A stretch of 64,000 nucleotides of DNA from Unio delphinus (Eukaryota > Mollusca > Bivalvia > Unionida > Unionidae), in the NCBI GenBank assembly GCA_029339505.1, contig JAQISU010000041.1, positions 8,591,501 through 8,655,500 of the forward strand. The letters run 5' to 3'. Below the pieces are notes generated by a model. The model was not told where the DNA came from. It did not search any database and saw nothing but the letters and a program-made list of their open reading frames with translations. How positions within the stretch are numbered: the stretch's first letter is position 1; each line of letters opens with the position of its first letter. Positions 10,960-32,600 of the stretch are shown piece by piece. A program made the translations under genes and the position numbers.

Positions 10960-11600
10960 GAGAACGCCTTATTTTACGAAATTCATTTTTTACTTGTTCA
11001 ACCATATTTTTATATCTTTTATCATTATATTTAACTTATTCCTTGTCCGAGTGTATACAATATATCCATTTGAGAAGATTATCATTAGTTGCACTAATAT
11101 CAGGCATTAAAACTTTGTCATTTTGCACGAGAGTTTCTAACCTCAAATCGGGCAAATCTCCATCTTAAGATTCCATGATTCTTTTAACAAAATCTTCTCT
11201 AAATTTTCTTACGATTGTAATATTTCCTTTTCCAACAGTTTTTCTGCACTTCACCAATTCCTACAAGTATTTCTTGAGGAGGAGGTTGTTCAGCAGCTAT
11301 TCTAGCTGGAAGATCTTGTAAAATCTCTTCCGTTGCCCTAGCGGTTTCTTGTATTGTCCCAAAATGCGGTTTATTTTTCTGGATCAGTGATATCCCCCCC
11401 ATACAACTTTCTCAGTTGTTGCAGTAATAGGTTAAAATAATCTTTCTGTACCTTCGACGTAATCAACTTGTGACTGCTGGCGTTCCTGAAGTTTACTTCG
11501 ATGCGAATCTCTCAAAGGAATATATTTTTTGATTGCTTCCTGGCGATCTTGAACTAACTAGTAGTATATCCTTCTCCGATATTTGACATATTTTTATTGA
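10960..11600 (-). pseudogene. Upstream charged ORFs of the viral element
   Basis: Fragments in several frames: MGGISLIQKNKPHFGTIQET (11,402), then QPPPQEILVGIGEVQKN, and further down DLRLETLVQNDKVLMPDIS and VEQVKNEFRKIRRS near 11,000. Between 11,590 and 11,440 there is an Arg/Lys/Gln-rich stretch (SHRSKLQERQQSQVDYVEG). The pieces resemble a scaffold-like or N-terminal virion gene that has lost its frame repeatedly. No catalytic motif is visible. Confidence 0.35.
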
Positions 11601-11979
11601 TATATATTAATCATTTAATTACATGTATCGATATAATATTTGTCTAATTGTAGCAGCAGAGAGGGCATGACTTCAGTTTGGTCGTAAGTGGGATAAAGCG
11701 GATGCATACAATTTAGGTAAAAATCTTGGTAAATTAAGTGGTTTTGTTTAAGATTTTTTTTTATTTTCGTACCACGGTTATGTTTAAGCCGAATGACGAT
11801 TGAGCCAAGTGTGTTCGCCTTCCCTGTTGCTAATAGTGTGGATTAGTGTCTGTTGTACACCCAGTTTGTCAGGATCGCTCTGTTCACTCATTCGAACCAC
11901 GAAATAGTAACAATACAGGACTCAATCTGTGGTCTTATGCAGAGTTCTTATCTTGCAGTGAACCGTCCAAACATTCAAA

Positions 11980-12087
11980 ATGTCCCTGACACCAGAGCAA
12001 TGTGAGCAGTTTTGGACGTATGCTGATGCAGACGGGGACGGAGGTTTGAATATACACGAATTAAAAGCCGGACTACATACATTTTAA
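11980..12087 (+). pseudogene. Single EF-hand exon, calmodulin-like
   Basis: The reading begins MSLTPEQCEQFWTYADADGD and contains one canonical EF-hand loop (DADGDGGLNIHE: Asp at 1, 3 and 5, Gly at 6, Ile at 8, Glu at 12), a Ca2+-binding motif. A TAA stop at 12,085-12,087 falls one base before a strong donor (AAG then GTGAGA at 12,089). A TTTT run precedes it; one T fewer would join the frame to the donor. It is therefore either the first coding exon of an EF-hand gene with a one-base error, or a stranded pseudo-exon. No second EF-hand exon is seen downstream. Confidence 0.5.
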
Positions 12088-12393
12088 GGTGAGAAAAACC
12101 AAGGGAGGGGAGAGACGTAAAATGTATACTTGACAGCATCATCGTGGTAAGTTTCAAAATGTTCAGATCAGAGACGCAACATGATTATATATTTACTGAG
12201 CCTCTTTGTGTATGTGTGTAAATGTGTGTGTAAGTTATGAGTGAGTGTGTTTGTGAACATGTGTGAATGCATTTGTATTTATCCATCTTTTGGGCATTTG
12301 TATTTATCATTCATTTGATCACAAAAGTACGCTATCTTCGAATGCTTGAAATTCCTCCTAATTTTCTTTTCCTCGGGCTTCCTGATTCAACGA

Positions 12394-12736
12394 CTACGTA
12401 TATCTATCGAATACACTTGTTACGTATATCTAAAGAATACACTTAGTACGTATATCTATCGAATTTCACTTAGTACGGATATCTATCGAATACACTTAGT
12501 ACATATATCTATGGAAGAGCGTTAGTACGCATATCTATTGAATACACTTAGTACATACATCTATCAAACACACTTAGTTCGTATATCTATCAAACACACT
12601 TAGTACGTATATCTATCGAATACACTTAGTTCGTATATCTATCGAATACACTTAGTTCGTATATCTATCGAATACACGTATTTCGTATATCTATCGAATA
12701 CACTTAGTTCGTATATCTATCGAATACACTTAGTTA
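12394..12736. repeat. 26-bp minisatellite
   Basis: About 13 tandem units, each with a TATATCTATCGAATACAC core followed by TTAGT and a C, T or A variant. Units drift at the TTAGTACG/TTAGTTCG junction. No coding capacity. Confidence 0.9.
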
Positions 12737-12739
12737 TGT

Positions 12740-13955
12740 GCTTTCATTTCAATGACACTTATTTGTAAGCTTATGTTGATTGAAAAGTCACTCAATCATT
12801 TTCCACATGGGGTGGGGAGTTCGTACTTTTGTCTTGGGGGGGGGGACGTATAGAAGTACAGATACACCCTGGAACTATTCTTTAAACTGTTATTTTTTTC
12901 CTAATATGGCCCTCGAGATCATTTGAGTTTGAGACCATGATTCTATTGAACGATCACGGACTATGGGGCAAGAAACACCCGTGCCTCTTACTTCTTGTTC
13001 AAACAATATTTTCCTTTTATAAAATTAAAAAGCATTGTTAGGCCAGCGCAGTATTAAGGGGCCAGGCCTTGGGAATATATCTCTGATTGACCCCACGCCC
13101 CTTCTTGTTCACCCTGTTTGAGAGACCGTGGTTTAGATCTATTTATGGGTTTTTTATTTGAACACCTAACATTTGTATCCACTTCAGTCTGGAGATGGTT
13201 CCAACTGGGGGAACAGAACTTAGCACTTTCCCCCAAGTCTCGGCCTCCCGCCCTTAATCTGGTCCATATATATTATGTTCGTTTATACTTAAAAAAAAAA
13301 CCTGATTAGCCTAATTTTAAAACCAGTGCTAACGGAATCATACATTATTATGTTTGGCCTAAACCATGCAAGCATCACATAGGCAACAGTATTATCAACA
13401 CAATTCTCAATTACACGTGTCAGTGTTGTGGACATGGCATTGTTCATAGGAAATATTTCATGTCCCATGCCCATATATCTTTGTAATCCACGGGAAACAG
13501 CGTAGCGGACTGTCTCACGTCACTTGTAAGGATGATGCCTTAAGAGAATATACATCAGCTGAGGACACGTTCTCCACAGGTACGTTGAAATATAAGTTGG
13601 CTTATAGCACAACTTTGCCATACATTATTGAATTCCAACCATATCTGCTATGTAGATGTATCTGAATGAGTTGGATTATAGCAGTTCCATATCATTCGAC
13701 GGTGTTCTACAGCTATTATAAAGTATTTTTACCAATTATTATGAAATTTTTGTGAGTAGTTTTATGAAGAACGTTTCCCTCATAAAGTTCTAGATCTATT
13801 AGATTTGGAATCCGGAATGATAGAGAGAGGAGAAGAACGAATTAATTAGCTTCTTAAAGAAGGTGTTACTACGATGATGAGACACTGCTACATCTGTAAT
13901 GAAAAGACGAACATCTTGCTATTTGTCGGTATGAGGAACCGACCTGGGCGATCTA
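12740..13955. other. Intergenic, no gene seen
   Basis: It holds a run of about 12 G at 12,837-12,846 and a few short chance frames. A moderately GC-rich stretch at 13,040-13,260 resembles an old repeat, but I cannot name it. Confidence 0.6.
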
Positions 13956-13963
13956 CGCGCCTA

Positions 13964-14230
13964 TTTATATTCGTTTGGCTCAAGTCAGGACCAAATATGG
14001 CGACCCATATAGTATAGCGGATAGCAGAGATGTCTGTTCATCATTAGAAAAGAACCATTTTGTTTTACGTCATTCGACATAAGGTTTAACTCAATCTTCT
14101 GTTAATTTATATTCGTTTGGCGCAGTTAAAGCCAAATATGATCATCCTTTAGTATACAAAGCAGAGATGCTTGTTCACCATCAGATGAAAACCATTTTGT
14201 TTTACGTCATTCGACAGAAAGTTAGACCCA
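13964..14230. repeat. Tandem duplication, two units of about 130 bp
   Basis: Two imperfect copies share TTTATATTCGTTTGGC, CAAATATG, GCAGAGATG and the block CATTTTGTTTTACGTCATTC. They start near 13,965 and 14,106. No open frame spans them. Confidence 0.75.
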
Positions 14231-14499
14231 CTCTTAGTCACTGGATTGGAAACTCGCCAATGCATAATCTTGAAATCGCTTTGTTTGCAGATTTATATAT
14301 TTCTTACTGAGCAAACTTAGGAGTTCTTACTGAATCAGCGAGAACAGCAAATAATGCCTTTTGTAACATCATACACTTATTCCACACAACAATGTATATT
14401 CCTATAGTGATCTACGTTGCCAATTTATGTTTGCACAGCAACTATTTTCATTCCATTAATATATAGTTGTGCCTTGGAAATAAAAGAAATTAATCTTGA

Positions 14500-16140
14500 T
14501 ATGTTTTAGAATCGAAAATTTCTATATTATGCTGTCAAATTATCTCCCCATAATGTGCCTTATGTCAATATCACACTCATATAATAGCACCGTAGTTTGT
14601 CTTTTAATGTTTATTTTTCATCCTGTACATGAAAATAAAGAGTTGTCCTCACAAAACACAATTGTCGATGAGGGAATTGATTTGATGTAAACTTTTAAAT
14701 GTGATGCCAATATCAAAGCCAAACATTACTATTGTTGTTGGATAATTTCTTCGATGTTTATATATGTTGGTTTAGAACAAACAACATTAGATAATCAACA
14801 CCATATTCGTTTTCTTGAATTAAAACTGATCCAACCTCGATTTCACTTACATCAACAGACATATTAAATGATTGGCTACAACTTGGAGCTGTAATAGCTG
14901 TCATTTAATTTATCAAAAGTCTCAGTCAATATGAACATGTTTTTCTTTCTCAATCAATTTGTCGGGGGTTCAGCAATTATAGAAAAAAATTGAAGAAAAT
15001 TTCAGATAGTACCCACTCATACCTAAATATCTCATGAGTTGCTTTTTATTAGCAGGCTCAGGCGATTCAGAGATATATTTGACCTTAGCATCTATCGGCT
15101 TAACTGGTCAATGTCATACAATATGTTCGATATATATTACACTAGCACGGCAGAACACACTTTTGAATCCATTAATTAACAATCTTGCATCTGTGAGTCT
15201 GACATGGAATTTCCTAACTTTTTGCCAGTTTTAGACGTTGTGCCAGTTTAAGATTTAGACGAGTCCAGTGCTGACTTGGCCACTCATAACTCTCAGCAAT
15301 TCTTTCAAAACGAGAAAAATATTGATCTACTTCTTTTATCAGAAAACGAAGTACTAACTTGATATTTCTAAAAAGATCAAAAATAGGGGAGTGCGTTTCT
15401 TTTGCCCGATCTTTGAACTTCCTTCACTTTCACTAATTTGGCCTGATTTAATTGCATTGGATTTGTTCCCTCTTTCAGGTATCTCTCCTCTGTCTCATAA
15501 CGTAACTGGATTTGTTTTTATTGCAACTGCATTTGTCTATATTTTTTAACTTTCTGATGGTCTAGCTACCTTAACTTCATTTCCATCTTGTATATCAATT
15601 ATAATTCCTTTACGGTTTTGTCAATCTGATACCAAAGTAGTGATATAAACCAAAAACAAACCACATCCATCCGAAAAAATCTCTTCTACAAAGAATAGAC
15701 CGACATTTTTGTTATTTATTCCTTGAAAAAAGAAACGTTTAGTTCATAAAAATCATATATTCTGCAAAGCTGAATTTTGTCAAAGATCTAATTTTGTTCC
15801 TGGGTAGAATGTTAAAGAAAGTTTTTGACATTTGATGACATTTTAGAGAAACATTTGTAATCTCACTAAGATTTCAAAAGCTATAGGGATTCAAATTTTA
15901 GAGTTTTCGGAAATAATTTAGCCAAATTTCAAATATGCTAGACGAGCCACCAATTTAGGCTTTAAAAAACACAAAACAAAACGAAAGAGTGAAAACATCA
16001 AGCTTTGTAGAATTTCGTAAATAATGTATTTACTTGGAGAAAACAATGTAAAAATGCAAATGAAAGAATTTACATGTTTAAGAAACAAATCCAACACTAA
16101 TCTAAGAATAATCAACTAATTAAATGCCCATGTCATCAAA
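14500..16140 (-). mobile_element. Ty3/gypsy retrotransposon relic (RT end and RNase H), copy 1
   Basis: Minus-strand reading gives the end of a reverse transcriptase (NKKQLMRYLGMSGYY at about 14,985-15,030, and upstream FCRASVIYIEHIV) and, after frameshifts, an RNase H start (VDVSEIEVGSVLIQENEYGV at about 14,795-14,855). These match the usual gypsy order: FLG-type RT connection, then the DAS-type RNase H motif, here SVDVSE. Many stops and shifts make it inactive. The copy is collinear with 43,330-44,960; the part above 15,250 shares that homology but has no clear coding match. Confidence 0.75.
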
Positions 16141-17759
16141 TGTTCTAACCAATTAAAGTTCGAATCCGGATGATAATCCAAGATTAAGATGATGACATAT
16201 TATATAACCTGTATAGCAGTGTTGTCTAGAGCTACTTTACGAACCACAAGAAATAAAACTGCGTTGTTTGAATTCCTAATACAGTTTGAGAAAATGTCTT
16301 TTCCCAAGAATTCTGTGTGAGCAGTCAAATGTTTCGAGTGAAACTAATACATCTTTCAGAAAACGAATAATCTGAACAAAATTTAAATAAAAGCAAAAGG
16401 TAAAGTCTGGTCACAGCGGAAGAAAACAACTTGACATCAGATATTTAAAATCCCAAATTGTAAAATGTCTCTCTAAATATCTCTATTCAATCAACCTTTT
16501 GAGCAATTACGGAAATGCCTGAATTGCAAAATAGAGGGTCATGTGGTCATATTTACATCTTAAAGTCATGTACTCCCAACACGACCATGACAGAATCCAA
16601 TAACTGTTCTCTAAGGATAAAATAAAAGAGAAAGATTTTTTACTCCACTGAGTGATTTCTGAATCAAGGTCGGAATCTAAGTCAAGAAAAGAAACTGCTG
16701 ATATTATTAGATGTTTATCAAATGACTCAGGTTAAACTGCATTTTCTATAAAATATACCAAATCAAGTAAAAAAGATGACATTTCAATAGCATGGAATGT
16801 AATGTTTTTCTACAAAATCTAAACAGTCAACAATTAAATTTAATTTAAAAGAGTTTAATCAGATCTACGTAACAGTTTTCCTGAATAATTATGAATATTT
16901 CGAATTGTGTCAGTTAAAATGTATATTTCCTGTGCATTAATCTGTAATGATATCTAATCTCAGTTTTTACAATATTTGTTTTAGAGATTTTACATATAGA
17001 TAGTCATTACTATTTATTTGTTTACTCTTCGCATTAGAATAAAAATAATTCATAAATGTATCCACCGGGTTCATTATGGGGATTTTAAATGAATATAAGC
17101 CATACCTTGTGCACATGTAAAATGTACATAAATCGTTTCAGAGTGGTAATCCTTTTATATTGACAACACCATCTGTGAAAATATTTACTAACATTTAAAA
17201 CAAAACGCTTGATTTGCACTCATTGGTGTAGCCTGAAAATGAATTCGTATTGGTTTCAAAACCCTAATATTAACACGACATTGGTGGAACGACCAGGATA
17301 CGATCCACGATCATAGTCTTTATATCTCAAACACGAATTATAAGCTTTAGCGAATATTTTATATATAGAAAGTTCATTATTTTATAACTTAAAATAATTC
17401 ATTCTTCGATAATGTTCAGATCAGTAAAATTATATTTACCTGTGTTTGATATATTAATCGGGTATACAGTAAAACAGGGACTGGCAGAATATTTTAGAGA
17501 CAAGACTGCCATTGTATTTACATAGTATTTAAAATCTTTTTACAGGAATGCAACAGAGACTTTCATCTTTTTACATTGTAGGTATATTGTTAGTATGTAA
17601 GCGAAAGTGCAAATAGTTTACCGATCTCGTATACTTTCAATATGTTAATACAAGAATTCAAAAAATGTGGTTCTTTTATAAATTTGTTTATGTATATCTA
17701 TATGCATTTTAACTCATGGAACATGATTTTAAATATTATAAATAGGTTTTATTCATCGT

Positions 17760-17916
<157 letters not shown>

Positions 17917-18869
17917 ATCGTTAGGTATGAGTTGTCAAATTAATCGCACTAATCTTAATAGTAAGTAGTAAGACTTAATCGGTGGTTGTATTTTTCAGTG
18001 GCTGACACGGTTTAGAAGTTTCTATAAAATTATGTTCTTAGCATTGGTTGGACTATGTCACATTAATTGACCAATTCGACGCAAATGAGTAGTGTATTCT
18101 GACACATGTGGCCCATTCTGATATTCAGAAACAATAGACAGCGTACATAAAGTGAGAACTGAGTAATCTGGTTCCCTCCGGTCTGGAAGTCATTGACATT
18201 TATTGTATTCATGTTCTAGGTCTGCATACGTGTTTAATGTTGTACTTAGATACTATTCGAGAGGAAACTCATTTGTTTGGAATATTCACTAGAATGGGAA
18301 AGTATTCATTTTTTGGACTATACTATTATTCTGTAACTGTTATAAACGTTTCTAAGAAACCATGGACAACGCCATCTTCGAAATGCCACGGTTCTTAAAT
18401 GACCAGCACATTCCGGTCCTGAAATGTATTAAGAACATTCAATTAATTTAGGACTTGCATTGACCTTCATATCGATTCATCTGCATTTGCATCATAGTAC
18501 AGCATAGTGAATTTACAATAAACATATTACGAAATGTGTTGTTTTTCCTTTTTATGTTATTTAAATTCTGACTATATAGTCGAAACTATTTACAATTCCT
18601 TTCAAGCTATCGCTAATATTTTAGATATTTATCTCAACCACTCGTTTCGTATACATAATCGTTAAAGAGAAAGAAAAGATCACAAAAATCATCATAGTAC
18701 ATGGATGATTCGCAGAAATAAATAATCAACAAATATATCTTAAACAAGGTGATTATTTGTTACTCGAGCAAATTCTTATATCCATTTGAGGTTCAATTTA
18801 CCAGGAAAGCATCTGTTCTTTAACATCCATATCCTCTTTTGTCATTCGCACGCATATACACGAATACCC

Positions 18870-18871
<2 letters not shown>

Positions 18872-18940
<69 letters not shown>

Positions 18941-18957
18941 CGTGTGTGTGTGTGTGT
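18872..18957. repeat. (TA)n followed by (GT)n
   Basis: A compound microsatellite: about 34 TA units, then GCG and a short GT run. Confidence 0.95.
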
Positions 18958-19556
18958 CTGTGCGACATTAAACCTATTATGTTCAACACTGATGTTCATC
19001 ACTGATGTTAACCGGCACTGCGACTTCGTGGTTCTTACTTAATTCCTTAGTATCGTGAAGTATTTCATACAACGCAGAACAAAAAAACTGGCAATCAATA
19101 ACACATATTGGATATGAAATATTGTATGTTGTTGATTGTTAACGAAACCTGGATCAAACCTAAGTTTATCTTAAGGAAAGAACTCGAATGTGTAAACTCT
19201 TAACACATGGATGGAGGAGGTGTGTTTGTTCAGTTATCATAATAAGCTGTTAGTTAACCCATGCAATATAAGTGTGATTCGCACACATTTTCTATCTTTA
19301 TTGTTCTCAACATATCTTCCGCGTCACGCGTTTCCCGATTAACAATGCCACGCGTTCCCTTGTTAACAATTAAAAAAGAAATTGATTAGATGCCCAGTCG
19401 TATTCCGTTGGCTATGATTAATCATGATACACAATTGTTTATGAAAGTCATTTTAGGGTGCATGACATACTTGGAATGCACTTAGGTGCTTTACTCACAA
19501 ATCTCGCTCTTTCATGAGTACCTAGAGGACGGTAAAGGTTTATTCATACTTCAACA

Positions 19557-29599
<10,043 letters not shown>

Positions 29600-29600
<1 letters not shown>

Positions 29601-32600
29601 GTTGTAGAAATGAGGATCAAGGAGAGGAAATAGCCTTGAGTGGTAGAATGGACGAGCACGGAGAGCAGAACACGATTCATGTCATTGTGTGCAATCACGA
29701 TGCCATTAATCCAAAGCGAATTCGCCATTTCAGTTTATCAAAAATACAATTTATTGTCTGCTTTATGTTTATTCATTCGCATTGTTATTCAAAGTGTAAA
29801 AGAATACGTTTTACTATGTGCAATACGTATTGGTCTCAGTGGAAATCAGACTTTTTTCCAACTCAGAAATAAGTCCTGTTTACATCTCAAACATAATGCT
29901 AATTTTCGTACTCGGAAATAAGATTGCCAGGGATAATTAGCAGGATGTAATTAGACTGTCAGATCAAATGACACATGCACATGAATAAATGTGAACATAA
30001 TTCAGATTTTCACATATATACACTTAAAATTTATATGAAATATCTGATATTACTAACGTTCATTTTTATAATTATCTTTGTCATGAAATAAAAGTAGTTC
30101 TGTTTATGATTGTACACTGGAAGGTATGTTATGTCATTTAGTAGAGCAGAAATAATGTGACTCTCTATTTATGTATTATTTTCAACAATCGGTACATATC
30201 ACTGCTAAACAGGAGGTAAGCAAAAACAATTGTACGAATCGTCATCATATACATCAAAGAAAACCCTACAATCAGCCAGTTGAAAGCGATTTGTTACGCA
30301 TTATATTTCTGAAGACCGCTGTGTTAACATTATTTTTTTCTGTCAGTCATAATAAGAGCACATTTATGTTCTTGGAGAAATCATTGTATATTTTTGCTAT
30401 CATATATCCATTAAAAATATGTTTTTCTTCTTACATTATGTCAAGGCACAAACTGCCGCTTGGTTTTATTTCTGCACTCATGTGGAAATAAAGGTAGACT
30501 GCAGCAATCACTACTTTGATTTAAAACAATCTACAGTAATTTGAGATTTTAGCATATGCACAATATAGTGCTTTAATACAACACGGAAAAGATTAGTTTT
30601 GGTTAAATAATTCCTTTCGTGGATTGATACGTTAAAGATTATAGTGGTTGAGGTACATCACAAAGTAGTAATTTCTACAGTTTGTATCGATTTATATCTT
30701 TAAAGGACATATTCAAATGATTGTCCATTTATCTTAAACGATACTTATATTTAATTGATGTTGTGTGCTTGTGTTTGCCCATGATCATAGCTTGCAATGA
30801 TCAATTTTTAAAGCGTATTGCATTGCTATGGTTGGAACTGGTCAGATGTTCTGCAGCACGGTGCCTCAACGTCCACACTAGGCCGAGGGACTGATGATGA
30901 TAATTATGACATAGCGATTTGTTGTCTTTAATTATATACATTGGATTTAAAGATAATTATTACTTATAGGGAAACACGTTTTCTTGTATTTGAGTTCAAT
31001 GCATTGGCTTTACACTAGAGATATCTGGTCTAGATGATGTTTTCTATTTTTTTTATAACTTTAATTCAAGTGAAGTTGAAAGTGAAGAATTGACATTCTT
31101 TGCGATTTAGAATGTCTTTAAATGAACGTTGACCCTCATCCCGATCCTCTTATTGTGTCTTAGGTTTTCATATTAAGATTGTGTCCATTGGAATTATAAA
31201 TCTCTACCTTAACATAGAAAGTAGAATCATTCTTTACGTTTTGTTCAGTTTTATGTTAGAGAATGTATTTGTTTTTAAATTGTTTTTTTTTTACAAATTA
31301 CAAACTGCTTGTTAATACGTTGCGACTAAACAACGATTGTGGAATAATTGTGAATTCATTAAGAGACATCATGGAATATATCGTTGTAATGTATCAAAAC
31401 TGTTGGAATATCAAAATCTTCCCCGGTTTGTATTACATCAGCATATTCAGAAATATAATTGTTAGCAATTCTCTATTCTTCTAGGCTTCTGATAAAATGT
31501 TTAGGAGTCTATGGGAATTAATTCACAATACTGTTAATTTCTTTCTAAATTTTTACATTGTATTCAAGGGAAGAATATTACTTGTTGAACTTTACTAAAC
31601 GATGTGTGTTTTGTTCTTACCCTATTCTGTCATTTTCAGTATGACCATATAGTCGTACCTCTTGTGTGTGCTATGTCTCCATTATAATGTGATTTGTGTG
31701 TCCGTGATAACCTTCCAGTCTAGTTTGATAACAGAAGCTCCGTCTAATGTTTGATTCTCACTTAGTTTAGTGCCGTTCTTAAACATGATTTTGAATTAAT
31801 TGAAACCTTTAACTATTTTGGGTCACATTGAATATCGAATAAAATTGGGTCATTTGATTTCGGTCTCCCTCATATTACTTGATTCGTTTCGAATCTGATT
31901 GTAAAATTATTAATAATTTATACCGGAAACCTGCTTTTTCAGCTGTAAGATTCTTGTACTACATCAACGTTATAATTACAGACATGCATAGTAGAGTTTA
32001 GAAATATTGAAATATATGTTCATCCTGGGGCAGGGGATAGAAATGAAGAATCATGAAATAGGCTTACGTTTGGAAGTAAAGATGGAATAATAAATATAAT
32101 CTCAGATGTAATTCCTTCATGGGTATGGAGAAATTAGTTCCAACAATAAAATCCCTACAGTTGTAATAAACGTGGTATTACCACGTTGGCATCGGAAGTT
32201 ACTCCCACCAATACATTCTAATATCTCATAAAATATCTTATTTCAAGACGTTCCGTTCCCATGGACTATACATCAATGCATATATCTTTAACAGAAGCTA
32301 ATTCTTTGAAAATAACAGTCTTTGTAAACTACTTGAAGCACTCTCTTGAACGATTTTCTTTTGGCATGTTAAGGTCTTACATGGCATATACTGTCAGTGA
32401 TGACAAAACTGAAAATTAAAGACAAATTGCCTATTACACTTAAATATTTTATTTATTTTACGAAGTTTGAATCGACAAAGAGATGCTAGATAAGAACTTA
32501 ATACTACCTACTAAAATATAATTGTTTCCCAATCTGAACGTACAAGACGATCGTTGCTTGCCATTTTGCATGACGCATTCAAAATCTGGTAATATCTCGT

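Noticed and set aside
11620..11750. Short plus-strand reading (GRKWDKADAYNLGKN)
   Set aside because: It has an in-frame TGA upstream, no recognised family and lies at the ragged edge of the viral block. Too little to call a gene.
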